Source: Streptomyces solicavernae (GTDB lineage Bacteria > Actinomycetota > Actinomycetes > Streptomycetales > Streptomycetaceae). Taken from it: a stretch of 64,000 nucleotides of DNA. The stretch spans positions 62,001 to 126,000 of the forward strand of contig NZ_JASCIR010000012.1 in assembly GCF_029968095.1 (NCBI RefSeq). The letters run 5' to 3'. A program made the translations under genes and the position numbers. Below the pieces are notes generated by a model. It was not told the DNA's origin. It did no database searches and saw nothing but the letters and a program-made list of their open reading frames with translations. Each line of letters begins with the position of its first letter. Within the stretch, counting starts at the first letter, position 1. Below are positions 55,653-63,923 of this stretch, one piece after another.

Positions 55653-55904
55653 GTGACACACATCGACACGGACGCGCTGGTCGCCCTCGCGCTGGGCGAG
55701 CCGACCGATGCGCCCCAGCGTCACCACCTGGCCGGGTGCGTCGTGTGCGCGGACCACCTGGCCGCACTCGTGCGCGTAGTCGAGGCCGCCGGATCGAGCT
55801 CACCGGCCGACATCCCGCAGCCCCCGCCCGGGCGACTGTGGCAGGCCGTCGAGGAGGCCGTCCGGCGCGACGACGCGTCCGGAGCCCGCCCCGACCGGGA
55901 ATAG
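55653..55904 (+). CDS. Truncated anti-sigma-like protein with HxxxCxxC
   Basis: 83 residues from GTG 55653 with GGGAGGCGGGC upstream. RHHLAGCVVCADHLAAL supplies the His-x3-Cys-x2-Cys of a zinc-associated anti-sigma (ZAS) domain. Known RskA-like partners continue into a transmembrane helix and an extracellular domain; here the protein ends after GRLWQAVEEAVRRDD with no membrane segment. It faces away from the sigma gene. It may be a soluble anti-sigma or a remnant. Confidence in the ZAS reading is moderate. Confidence 0.68.
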   Translation: MTHIDTDALVALALGEPTDAPQRHHLAGCVVCADHLAALVRVVEAAGSSSPADIPQPPPGRLWQAVEEAVRRDDASGARPDRE

Positions 55905-55991
55905 CCGAAGCGACACGCACCACGGGACACGTACGAGACGGTGGCGCGCGGTGACGCGGCACAGCGGTGAGGGAGAGAGGAGGAGAGGCGA

Positions 55992-56129
55992 ATGACCAGC
56001 ACCAAGGCCGAGCAAGGGCACCACGACAACACCTGCGTGCCGAGCCGGGTGGCCCTCGGCTACGCGCCCCGCGGCCGCACACGGCCGCTGCCCCGTCCCG
56101 GCAAGGTCGAGGCCGGGTGCCGACTGTGA
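55992..56129 (+). CDS. 45-codon small ORF coupled to the MerR gene
   Basis: A GAGGAGAGGCGA ribosome site precedes ATG 55992. The product begins MTSTKAEQGHHDNTCVPSRV and ends in KVEAGCRL: basic, with two cysteines and no hydrophobic stretch. Its TGA overlaps the GTG of the MerR gene (GTGA, 56126-56129), the pattern of translational coupling. I recognise no family. It may be a leader peptide or a small protein working with the regulator. Confidence 0.6.
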   Translation: MTSTKAEQGHHDNTCVPSRVALGYAPRGRTRPLPRPGKVEAGCRL

Positions 56130-57214
56130 CACAGCGCTGGAGAGAGAGCCCGCAGGGGAAATCGAGCCAGGACCGTCCCGCCGAGGCCGCCCTGGCCACC
56201 GGCGCGCTCGCCCGCAGGCTGGGCGTCGCGCCGACGACGCTGCGCACGTGGGAGCGCCGCTACGGCATCGGCCCGAGCCGCCGCGTCCAGGGCCGCCACC
56301 GCCGCTGGTCCGCCGAGGACGTGGCCAGGATGGAGCGCATGTGCCGGCTGACGGCGCAGGGCGTCACACCCGCCGAAGCGGCCCGCCTGGCGATGGCGGA
56401 GGAGACCGCCGAGAAGGAGACCGCCGAGAAGGAGACCGCCGAGAAGGAGACCGCCGAGAAGGAGACGGCTGAGAAGGAGACCGCCGCGAAGGAGACCGCC
56501 GAGGCTGAGAAGGAGGCCGCGCCTGCGCCGCAGCTCCGCAGCCCTGGAGGTTTCCGCGACCTGCCCCTGGGCCAGGTCTGGCCGGAGAGCCGGGGCCTGG
56601 CACGCTCGGCCGTACGCCTCGACGCCTCGGCGGTACAGGCCCAACTCCACTCCGCGGTCGACACGTACGGGGTCGTCGTGGCCTGGGAACAGATCATCGC
56701 CCCGACCCTGCACGCCGTCGGCCGCAAGTGGGCGTCCGCCGACGAGTCGTACGTCGAGGTGGAGCACCTGCTCTCCTGGCACGTCTCCACCACCCTCCGC
56801 ACCACGGCCACCCCGCCCACCGACCAACGCCCGCCGGTCCTCCTTGCCTGCATGCCGGGGGAGCAGCACAGCCTCCCGATCGAGGCCCTGTGGGCGGCCC
56901 TAGCCGAACGGGGCCTGCCCACCCGGATGTTCGGCGCAGCCGTCCCGGTCGAAGCCCTGGAGTCCGCGGCGCGACGCATCGGCCCGTGCGCGGTCGTCCT
57001 CTGGTCGCAGTCCCGCGACACCGCCGATCTGACGGCGGTACGCACACTCCTCACCCTCGGCTGGGGTGTGCGCGGCGCCCGAAGCCACCCCCTGGCCCTG
57101 CTCGCGGGACCGGGCTGGACCAGCACACCCCCCGAGCCGGGAGCAGGCCGCCTCACGGGCCTGGCCTCCGCCCTGGCGCTCCTGGAATCCCTCTTCCGCA
57201 CGGTCACGTCGTAG
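56126..57214 (+). CDS. LitR/CarH-like MerR regulator with B12-binding-type domain
   Basis: 362 residues. MerR HTH ATGALARRLGVAPTTLRTWE then YGIGPSRRVQGRHRRWSAED; a linker of six ETAEK repeats; a helical module with Trp-x10-Glu-His (KWASADESYVEVEHLLSWH) and a Rossmann-like cobalamin module with PGEQHSLPIEAL, where His is the expected lower axial ligand. CarH/LitR proteins repress carotenoid genes and are released by light acting on adenosylcobalamin. The Trp-x10-EH spacing is one longer than in CarH (x9). Coupled to a 45-codon ORF. The fasciclin/ECF genes and the DUF2236 gene lie on either side. Confidence 0.85.
   Translation: MTQRWRESPQGKSSQDRPAEAALATGALARRLGVAPTTLRTWERRYGIGPSRRVQGRHRRWSAEDVARMERMCRLTAQGVTPAEAARLAMAEETAEKETAEKETAEKETAEKETAEKETAAKETAEAEKEAAPAPQLRSPGGFRDLPLGQVWPESRGLARSAVRLDASAVQAQLHSAVDTYGVVVAWEQIIAPTLHAVGRKWASADESYVEVEHLLSWHVSTTLRTTATPPTDQRPPVLLACMPGEQHSLPIEALWAALAERGLPTRMFGAAVPVEALESAARRIGPCAVVLWSQSRDTADLTAVRTLLTLGWGVRGARSHPLALLAGPGWTSTPPEPGAGRLTGLASALALLESLFRTVTS
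56403..56507. repeat. 15-bp repeat GACCGCCGAGAAGGA (ETAEK linker)
   Basis: Six or so copies encode ETAEK repeats, a charged helical linker between the DNA-binding and sensor domains. Confidence 0.9.
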
Positions 57215-58142
57215 CAGTAGCAGTAGCAGTAGCAGTAGCGGCAGCGGCAGCGGCAGCGGCAGCAGCGGGCGGCGGTGCTCCTGCCATCGCCCACCGGATG
57301 ACGCGCGTACAACCGCCGCCCACGGGCCGTACGAGCAGCCGCTCGGCGGACCGCCCGAGCCGCGGGATGCGCAGCTCCGCCGTGGCCCAACGAGGCAGCA
57401 GGGCAACGGCGTTGACGGCGAGCGCCCCGTAGAAGGGCAGCGCGGCCACCGGCAACGGAGGCCTGAGCAGCAGGAACCGCGCCGTGTCCCGGGCCGCGGG
57501 CGTGCCGCGCAGCTCCGGCCGGAACCGCCCGAGCAGCGCACGCACCTCGCGGTACGACATGGGCGGGTCGGGGACGCCCAGCGCACGGGCGACCCGGGCG
57601 GCGTCGGCCACGTACCCGTCGCACCCCGCAGCGTTCAGAGGGCGCGCGCCGAAGGTCTGATGGGCGAGGAGGAAACAGGCGACCTCGGCGGTGTGCACCC
57701 ATAGGAGCAGGTGGGGGTCGGACGCCCGGTAGGGGACCCCGTCAGGAGTGTGGCCGTGCACGCCGGCGTGGACACTCCTGACCCGTTCACACGCCGCCTG
57801 GGCGCTGTCCGCGGGACCGTAAGTCGTCGTCGCCAGAAAGGTGCTGGTGCGTTGCAGCCGCCCCCACGGATCCCCGCGGTAGCCCGAGTGCGCGTCGACG
57901 GCGGCCATCGCCAGCGGATGCAGCGACTGCAGCAGCAGGGCCGCGAGCCCGCCGACGAACATCGCACCGTCGCCGTGCACACGCCGGATGGGCCGCTCCG
58001 CCGCGAACCAGCGCGGCCCCGGGGCGCAGTGGATCAACTCCCGGTTCCGAGGCCCCTCCGGCCCCGCCACGCGAGCGAACAGCGCGCCGCCCGCACGCGC
58101 TCTGAGTGTGGTGAGCACGCACACCGGCCTCACCCCTGACAT
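57204..58142 (-). CDS. DUF2236 (MpaB/latex-clearing-like) oxygenase
   Basis: 312 residues from ATG 58142, with GGGAG upstream. RRVHGDGAMFVGGLAALLLQ, SLHPLAMAAVDAHSGYRGDP, and a helical C-terminal part match the DUF2236 (MpaB) group, heme-associated oxygenases related to rubber-cleaving enzymes. Histidines in LHPLAM and VDAHSG are plausible heme or metal ligands. The last 20 or so residues are an Ala/Thr repeat from a CAGTAG-type tandem repeat. It converges on the MerR gene with an 11-nt overlap. Confidence 0.85.
   Translation of the reverse strand: MSGVRPVCVLTTLRARAGGALFARVAGPEGPRNRELIHCAPGPRWFAAERPIRRVHGDGAMFVGGLAALLLQSLHPLAMAAVDAHSGYRGDPWGRLQRTSTFLATTTYGPADSAQAACERVRSVHAGVHGHTPDGVPYRASDPHLLLWVHTAEVACFLLAHQTFGARPLNAAGCDGYVADAARVARALGVPDPPMSYREVRALLGRFRPELRGTPAARDTARFLLLRPPLPVAALPFYGALAVNAVALLPRWATAELRIPRLGRSAERLLVRPVGGGCTRVIRWAMAGAPPPAAAAAAAAAATATATATATT
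57213..57272. repeat. 6-bp repeat CAGTAG / CAGCGG
   Basis: About nine copies encoding the Ala/Thr-rich tail of the DUF2236 protein, just after the MerR stop. Confidence 0.85.
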
Positions 58143-58590
58143 CGCCACTCCCACCAGGCCGTCCGCTGCTGCCCGACCCCCACCAGGCCTTCGGCTGCGC
58201 CCCGGCCCCGGCCCACGAGACGGGCGACGAAGACCTCTGCTACGAGCACAGCACCGAAGGCGGTCAGCGGCAACCATACGAGCGAATCCGCCCTGCCTCC
58301 GGGCCTCTCCAGCCCCGGAAGCGGGAAGACCGCGCTCCTTGAGCGTGAACCGCTGCTCGCGCGCGAGCGGAGCGTGCCGGTCGCCGCCCTGACCGCGGAC
58401 CTCGCCACGGAGAACGACGCCGACGAGCACCAGGTGCGTGAGGCCGAATGCGTTCGGGCACTTGACGAGTTGCTGATCATCACCTGTACGCCCTGCGGGC
58501 CGCGCTCCACGATCGGCACGACGGCACCGTCTCCTGGACGGGTCGCGGCGTGTACGTCGCCCCACCCGAACCCGGTGGCGTCGCCCAACT
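58143..58590. pseudogene. hypB (hydrogenase nickel incorporation GTPase) remnant
   Basis: In a plus-strand frame from about 58302 to 58440 the translation reads LSSPGSGKTALLEREPLLAR and then PVAALTADLATENDAD, matching the P-loop and the TADLATENDAD segment of HypB, the GTPase that inserts nickel into hydrogenases. No start, no metal-binding N-terminus and no downstream hyp genes are present; the frame continues into unrelated residues. The rest of the 448-bp gap holds no supportable gene. Confidence 0.65.
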
Positions 58591-60195
58591 TCAGTGTGTG
58601 CCGGAGTCGATGACGCGCAGGTGCGTGACCAGCGGGTCGTGGGCGCCGCGGATGTGGCCGTGGGGGGTGTTGGCCGTGTACCGGAGGAAGTCGACCACCT
58701 CGGGGGTGATCACTTCGCCGGGGAGGAGGTTGGGGATGCCGGGCGGGTAGGCGGCGAGGGTGTCGGCGGAGATGTGGCCGATCGCTTCGGCCGCGGGGAG
58801 CAGCCGGGCCGGATGGTGGAAGGCTTCGCGCGTGGTGAGGCGGGCGGGGCCCGGGGCGGGTAGCCGTTGCAGGGGCTGGTGCCCGGCGTCGCTGAGAGGG
58901 CTGGGGAGGCAGTGGAGGGCTTCGACGAACCGTTCCGTATCAGGCTGGGAACCCGCGCCGATGACGGCGACGACGGCCGCGTCGGTGGCGACCTCCACCA
59001 TGATCTGGTGGTCGCGGTAGAGGAGCCTGCGCGCCTCGTGGCCGGAGATGTGGCCATGGCGGGTGTCGATCGCGATGCGCAGGGGGTCGGCGCCGGTGAT
59101 GTCGTCGTAGCGGTCGAAGGTGTCGCTGACGAGACGGAAGCGGCCCAGGCGCCGAATGGTACGACGGATGCGGTCGGCTGCCTCGATGGAAGCCTCCAAC
59201 TCGGCGGTACCGCAGGCGAGTTGGGCGCGGGCGAGGTCGAGCGAGGCAAGCAGCAGGGCGCTGGCGCTGGTGGACTGCACCATGCGGTGGGCGCGGTCGA
59301 TGAGGGGTTCGAGCCGGTCGGCGTACGGGCCGTCGGCGAGGTGGAGCATGGCGGACTGCGTCAGGCTGCCGCCGAGCTTGTGGGTGCTGGAGGTGACCAG
59401 ATCGGCGCCCTGGGAAAGGGCGTTGCCGGGCAGGTCGGGATGGAAACCGAAGTGCGCTCCCCAGGCCTCGTCGACGATCAGGGGTACGCCGGCGCCGTGG
59501 GCCACGTCGGCGAGGGCGCGGATGTCGGCGACGGCGCCGAAATAGCTGGGGGAGACCACGTAGGCGGCCGCCGGACGCGAGGCTGCGGCGAGGGCCTGCG
59601 CGAGAGCCTCCGCCAGGGCCTCCGGGCCGATTCCGTGGGCGATGCCCTGCTCGGCGTCGATGGAGGGCTGGACGAACACGGCGTCCAGGCCGGACAGGAC
59701 CAGCCCGTCGATGACGCTGGAGTGGACGCTGCGCTGCACGACGAGGGTGTCGCCCAGCGCCGGGGTGACCAGGGAGGCGATCTGGTTGGCCTGGGAAGCG
59801 CCGTTCGTCAGGAACCAGGTACGCCGCGCCCCCCAGGCCTCGGCGGCGAGTTCCTGCGCCCGCGCGAGGGGCGAGGCGGCGCCGAGGTCGAGGCCGTCGA
59901 GGAGGGGCGGAAAGTCGAGGGCAAGGGCACCTGGACCGAAGAGCTGGGCGAGGGACGCGAACCGGGATGCGTCGGCGGCGTGCCCGGGGACGTTGAGCCG
60001 CAGCCAGTCCCGCCCCGCGTGCGCGAGCAGGGCCTCGGCGTAGGGGGCGTGCGGTTGGGGTCCGGTGGGCGGGGGCGCGGCCGTCGAAGACGCAGGTTCG
60101 GGTACGGATACGGGCGCGGGCGCGGGTGCGGCAGCGGAGGCATGGCCGGTCGGCCGCTGTGCGGGGCGGGGAAGCGCGGTGGATCTGGTGTTCAC
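58591..60195 (-). CDS. PLP-dependent Orn/Lys/Arg decarboxylase
   Basis: 534 residues from GTG 60195. Large domain of the fold-type I decarboxylase family: FLTNGASQANQIASLV, IVDEAWGAHFGFHP (Asp242) and the PLP lysine SSTHKLGGSLTQSAML (Lys273), then a C-terminal domain. Product: putrescine, cadaverine or agmatine depending on substrate. No strong ribosome site is visible. A low-complexity Ala/Pro N-terminus of 45 residues precedes the fold. Divergent from a LysR gene, followed by an APC permease that could exchange amino acid for amine. Confidence 0.87.
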   Translation of the reverse strand: MNTRSTALPRPAQRPTGHASAAAPAPAPVSVPEPASSTAAPPPTGPQPHAPYAEALLAHAGRDWLRLNVPGHAADASRFASLAQLFGPGALALDFPPLLDGLDLGAASPLARAQELAAEAWGARRTWFLTNGASQANQIASLVTPALGDTLVVQRSVHSSVIDGLVLSGLDAVFVQPSIDAEQGIAHGIGPEALAEALAQALAAASRPAAAYVVSPSYFGAVADIRALADVAHGAGVPLIVDEAWGAHFGFHPDLPGNALSQGADLVTSSTHKLGGSLTQSAMLHLADGPYADRLEPLIDRAHRMVQSTSASALLLASLDLARAQLACGTAELEASIEAADRIRRTIRRLGRFRLVSDTFDRYDDITGADPLRIAIDTRHGHISGHEARRLLYRDHQIMVEVATDAAVVAVIGAGSQPDTERFVEALHCLPSPLSDAGHQPLQRLPAPGPARLTTREAFHHPARLLPAAEAIGHISADTLAAYPPGIPNLLPGEVITPEVVDFLRYTANTPHGHIRGAHDPLVTHLRVIDSGTH

Positions 60196-60299
60196 GCCGG
60201 TGAGCGTGTCAGGGTGCGGCCCATAGAGGAATACGGTACTTCCCTGCACCACTCCATAAACGATCTATAACCGGCACTCATAAGGAACCCCGAACCGCG

Positions 60300-61232
60300 A
60301 TGCTCGAACTGCGCCATCTGTACGTGTTGAAGGCGATAGCCCAAGAGGGTTCGCTGGCGGCCGCGGCTCGGGCACTGCACCACAGTCAGCCCACGATCAC
60401 CCACCACCTCGCCACGCTCGAAAGGCATTTCGGAACCGAACTCGTACGCCGCGGACCGCGAGGTGCACAGCTGACAGAGACCGGCAGCACGCTGCTGCCC
60501 CACGCCGAAGCCGTCATCGAACGCCTGCGCCTGGCGGAGCGGGAAGTGCGGGACCTGGCCGAGCGGGGCACCCGCGCCCTGCACATCGGCACATTCCCCA
60601 CCGCCGGCGCACTCCTCCTCCCACCCGCGGTGAAGTCCCTGCGCGCCGGCGGAGTGAACGTGTCGCTGACCGAGGGCGAGCTGCCCGTACTCCTTGAAGG
60701 GCTGAGGGCCCGGCAACTGCACGCCGCCCTCGTGTTCTCGCAGCCGGGAGAACGCCTCGACCTCGACGGCGAGTTCGACCTCCACCCACTCCTGCACGAT
60801 CCGCTGCTGCTCGCCCTCCCCCCGGGCCACCCCTGCGCCGCCCAGGACCGTGTCCCCCTGGAGGCGCTGCGGGAAGAGGAGTGGATCGGCGCGGCCGATC
60901 CGGCCGACCCGTGCGACCGGCTCCTCGCCCGGGCGTGCGCGCGCCGCGGCTTCGAGCCGGTGCACACCCTGCGTACGGACGACTACGCGATGGTGCAGGG
61001 CTTCGTCGCCGCCGGTGCGGGAGTCGCGGTCGTGCCCCGCCTGGCGCTGGGTGCTCCGCGGGCCGACATCGTCGTGCGGCCTCTGGAAGGGGATGCGCTG
61101 GCGCGGGAGATCAGTGCGGCGGTGCTCCGTACCACGTCGGCACCGGCTGTGCACGATCTTCTGAGGGCTCTCACGGTGCAGGCACAACTTATTGACGAGG
61201 GGTGGGGTCAACCTGTCGTTCTGGCCAACTGA
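60300..61232 (+). CDS. LysR-family regulator
   Basis: 310 residues. HTH ELRHLYVLKAIAQEGSLAAA then ALHHSQPTITHHLATLERHF at the N-terminus, then the two-lobed effector domain ending DLLRAL. AAGGAAC precedes ATG 60300. It is divergent from the PLP decarboxylase gene with a 104-bp intergenic region, and an APC permease follows on its own strand. It should activate the decarboxylase and/or permease gene in response to an amino acid or acid stress (inference). Confidence 0.9.
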   Translation: MLELRHLYVLKAIAQEGSLAAAARALHHSQPTITHHLATLERHFGTELVRRGPRGAQLTETGSTLLPHAEAVIERLRLAEREVRDLAERGTRALHIGTFPTAGALLLPPAVKSLRAGGVNVSLTEGELPVLLEGLRARQLHAALVFSQPGERLDLDGEFDLHPLLHDPLLLALPPGHPCAAQDRVPLEALREEEWIGAADPADPCDRLLARACARRGFEPVHTLRTDDYAMVQGFVAAGAGVAVVPRLALGAPRADIVVRPLEGDALAREISAAVLRTTSAPAVHDLLRALTVQAQLIDEGWGQPVVLAN

Positions 61233-61336
61233 CCTGGGCCTACTTGTACTTCGCTGATGTTGTCGGCCGCGTTCTCGTCCCGCACGATCCCGGGAACCTT
61301 TACGCCGTCCCGCAGAGGACCATCAGGAGGAGTGCC

Positions 61337-62911
61337 ATGGGCCGCATCTTGGGCGAGCTGTGCCGCCGTAAACCGCTGGGCGTGATGATCGCCGAGAGCG
61401 ACCAACCCGACCCTCCTGCGACCAGCAAAGCCGCCGACGCTACCGGCAAAGCCACCGACGCGACCGGCGAAGCCGCCGGCGGGCCGCGGGTTCTCCAACG
61501 CTCCATGGGGCTGGGGCAGTTGACGCTCATGGGCATCAGTTCCGTCGTCGGAACCGGCATCTTCTTCGTGCTGGGCACCACCGTTCCCGACGCCGGCCCC
61601 AGCGTCATCCTGTCGTTCGCCCTCGCCGCAGTCGTCGCCGGCCTGGCGGCCCTGTGCTACGTCGAACTCGCCGCAACCGTCCCCGTAGCGGGCAGCACGT
61701 ACTCCTACACGTACGCCTCCCTCGGCGAGGGAGCCGCCTACCTCGTCGCGTGGTGTCTGATCCTGGAGTACGGGGTCGCGGTGTCCACGGTTGCGGTGAG
61801 CTGGGGGCAGTACGTCAATGAACTGGCCGATTCCCTCTTCGGGTTCACACTTCCCGACGCGATCAGCCAACCCCCAGGAGCCGGCGGTTACGTCAACATC
61901 CCCGCCCTCGTCGTGGTGTTGCTGTGCTCGCTGCTGCTGGCCCGGGGCACCCGCGAGTCCGCCACCGTGAACGCGGTCATCGTGTGTGTGAAGATCGGCG
62001 TTCTTCTCGTCTTCGTCCTGGTCGCCTTCACCGCTTTCCGCTCCGACCACTTCAGCGACTTCGCGCCCCACGGCCTCGGCGGCATCGGCGTCGCCGCCTC
62101 CGGAGTGTTCTTCTCCTACGTGGGCTTCGACACCGTCGCCACGGCCAGCGAGGAAGTGAAGAACCCCCGCCGCACGATCCCCCTGGCTCTGCTGCTGACG
62201 CTCGTCACCGTCACCGTCCTCTACATCCTGGTGGCCGTCGCCGCGGTCGGTGCGCAGCCGACAGCGAAGTTCGGCCAGCAGGCCGATGCCGGTGAGGCCG
62301 TTCTCGCGCAGATCCTGCGGGACGTGACCGGAGCGGGCTGGCCGGCGACGCTGCTGGCGGCGGGTGCGGTGGTCTCGATCTTCAGCGTGGTCCTCGTCAC
62401 CCTCTTCGGCCAGACCCGGGTCCTGTTCTCCATGGCCCGTGACGGTCTGGTCCCGCAGGTGTTCCGGCGCGTGGACCGCCGCCGCCACACCCCGGCGCAC
62501 AACACGTGGATCGTCGGCGCCTGCGTCGGCACGCTCGCCGCGCTCGTCCCGCTGCAGTACCTCGCGGACCTGACCAGCATGGGCACCCTCGTCGCGTTCG
62601 TCGCGGTCGCGGCCGCCGTGGTCGTGCTGCGCCGCATCGCCCCGGACGCGCCCCGCCCGTTCAAGGTCCCCTTCTACCCCCTGGTCCCGATCCTGTCGGC
62701 CGCCTCCTGCCTCTACCTCGCCTACCTCCTGCCCGGCATCACCTGGATCCTCTTCGCCTGCTGGCTCCTGCTCGCCGCTGCCCTCTACCTCGCCTTCGGC
62801 CGCCGCAATTCAGCCCTCGCGCGCACGGCCGCCGACCGGCCGGACTCCGCCCTCACCTCCGCGCCGCCGGAGGAGGCCGGCCTGGAACCGGCGACCCGCA
62901 ACCAGGGCTGA
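61337..62911 (+). CDS. APC-family cationic amino acid transporter
   Basis: 524 residues. The first-helix motif GISSVVGTGIFFVLG and FFSYVGFDTVATASEEVKNP in helix 6 are those of CAT/YfnA-like amino acid transporters of the APC superfamily. CAGGAGGAG precedes ATG 61337. The first 50 residues are hydrophilic with ADATG repeats. The pairing with an Orn/Lys/Arg decarboxylase suggests lysine, ornithine or arginine as substrate. Confidence 0.88.
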   Translation: MGRILGELCRRKPLGVMIAESDQPDPPATSKAADATGKATDATGEAAGGPRVLQRSMGLGQLTLMGISSVVGTGIFFVLGTTVPDAGPSVILSFALAAVVAGLAALCYVELAATVPVAGSTYSYTYASLGEGAAYLVAWCLILEYGVAVSTVAVSWGQYVNELADSLFGFTLPDAISQPPGAGGYVNIPALVVVLLCSLLLARGTRESATVNAVIVCVKIGVLLVFVLVAFTAFRSDHFSDFAPHGLGGIGVAASGVFFSYVGFDTVATASEEVKNPRRTIPLALLLTLVTVTVLYILVAVAAVGAQPTAKFGQQADAGEAVLAQILRDVTGAGWPATLLAAGAVVSIFSVVLVTLFGQTRVLFSMARDGLVPQVFRRVDRRRHTPAHNTWIVGACVGTLAALVPLQYLADLTSMGTLVAFVAVAAAVVVLRRIAPDAPRPFKVPFYPLVPILSAASCLYLAYLLPGITWILFACWLLLAAALYLAFGRRNSALARTAADRPDSALTSAPPEEAGLEPATRNQG

Positions 62912-63244
62912 CACCGTCGTCAACGCACCGTCAGCGCACCGGCCGCGCATCGGCAGAGCCTGATACGGCCCGCCGGTCCGGCCGGGGGAGGGAGCTGGAG
63001 CTCCGGCTTCAGCCCCTCCCGCCTCCACACCGGAGCGCCGGGCCGGTGGCACAGAACCAGCCCTGTCAGTACCAGGCCGGACTCCGCACGATCGACCCAG
63101 ATCCAGGCCGGGCTGAACCCGAAGTCTCCCCGACCGTCCGCCTACCGCCGCGTACGTAAGCGCGCTCACATACGAGCACGGACCGCCCGTCCTAGCGTCG
63201 GCAGCACAGAGCGCAAGCCGTCCGTCCCAAGGAGGACGATCACC
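62912..63244. other. 333-bp gap, hairpin then promoter region of the membrane protein gene
   Basis: No gene is supportable. At 62985-63020 a long imperfect hairpin (GGGAGGGAGCTGGAG pairing with CTTCAGCCCCTCCC) is a probable terminator of the permease gene. Farther on, GTACGTAAGCGCGCTCACAT (about 63152-63171) and TACGAG lie before the next gene; no clear -35 is visible. AAGGAGGA precedes ATG 63245. Confidence 0.55.
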
Positions 63245-63736
63245 ATGGCTACGACTGTGCAGCTCCCGCAGAGAACGGCCGCCCTCCCGCTGTACGAGGC
63301 ATGGGGCGCGGGGGCCGGCCTGGTCGGCGGTGTCGGGATGGGGATCTGGATGTCGGTGTCCAGGCCGATGATGGACACCGCGATGATCACGATGGTGGCC
63401 GGGCTCCTCGGCTCCACCAACGCGTTCGTCGGTTGGCTGATCCACCTGGCCATCGCGGCCTTCGCAGGCATCGGCTTCGGCACGCTCCTCGGCCGAGCCG
63501 CCCGGACGATGATGCCCGCAGTCGTGCTCGGCCTCGCCTATGGCGCCGTCTGGTGGGCCGTCGGCGCCCTGTGGATCATGCCCGCGAACATGGGCATGCC
63601 GGTCTTCGAATGGAACGCGGTCAGCCGATCCAGCCTGGGCGCCCACCTCGTCTTCGGCGCGCTCACCGGGCTCGCATTCGCGTGCATCGCCGGTACGGCA
63701 CGCGGCCGGAAGCAGCTGAGCCGGTCTCATGGCTGA
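63245..63736 (+). CDS. Hypothetical membrane protein, 163 aa
   Basis: Four hydrophobic stretches can be seen: AWGAGAGLVGGVGMGIWMSV, FVGWLIHLAIAAFAGIGFGT, VVLGLAYGAVWWAVGALWIM and HLVFGALTGLAFACIAGTAR. Start ATG 63245 with AAGGAGGA upstream. The Met-rich MDTAMITMVAG loop and NMGMPVF are notable but no family is recognised. Confidence 0.8.
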   Translation: MATTVQLPQRTAALPLYEAWGAGAGLVGGVGMGIWMSVSRPMMDTAMITMVAGLLGSTNAFVGWLIHLAIAAFAGIGFGTLLGRAARTMMPAVVLGLAYGAVWWAVGALWIMPANMGMPVFEWNAVSRSSLGAHLVFGALTGLAFACIAGTARGRKQLSRSHG

Positions 63737-63767
63737 ACGGGATCGCCCCACGTCAACTCCCTTTGCC

Positions 63768-63792
63768 GGGCGGTCTCTACGAGGGACCGCCC
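63768..63792. terminator. 8-bp perfect hairpin
   Basis: GGGCGGTC, loop TCTACGAGG, GACCGCCC. Between the membrane protein and the next gene; terminator-like but without a T tract. Confidence 0.6.
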
Positions 63793-63923
63793 CGCATGGC
63801 GGCACCCCTGCCGGCCGCGGCGCCCCTTACTGTCTGGCTGACGGCGCAGACGCGCTGGGCAGGCCGGCGTGGGGCGCGGCGCCCCCGCCCTGGGCCCCCG
63901 GACGACGCGAGGAGCTTTCCCGT

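Noticed and set aside
58130..58588. Minus-strand protein gene of 152 codons in the gap after the DUF2236 gene
   Set aside because: Low-complexity translation without motifs; the plus strand carries the HypB remnant instead.
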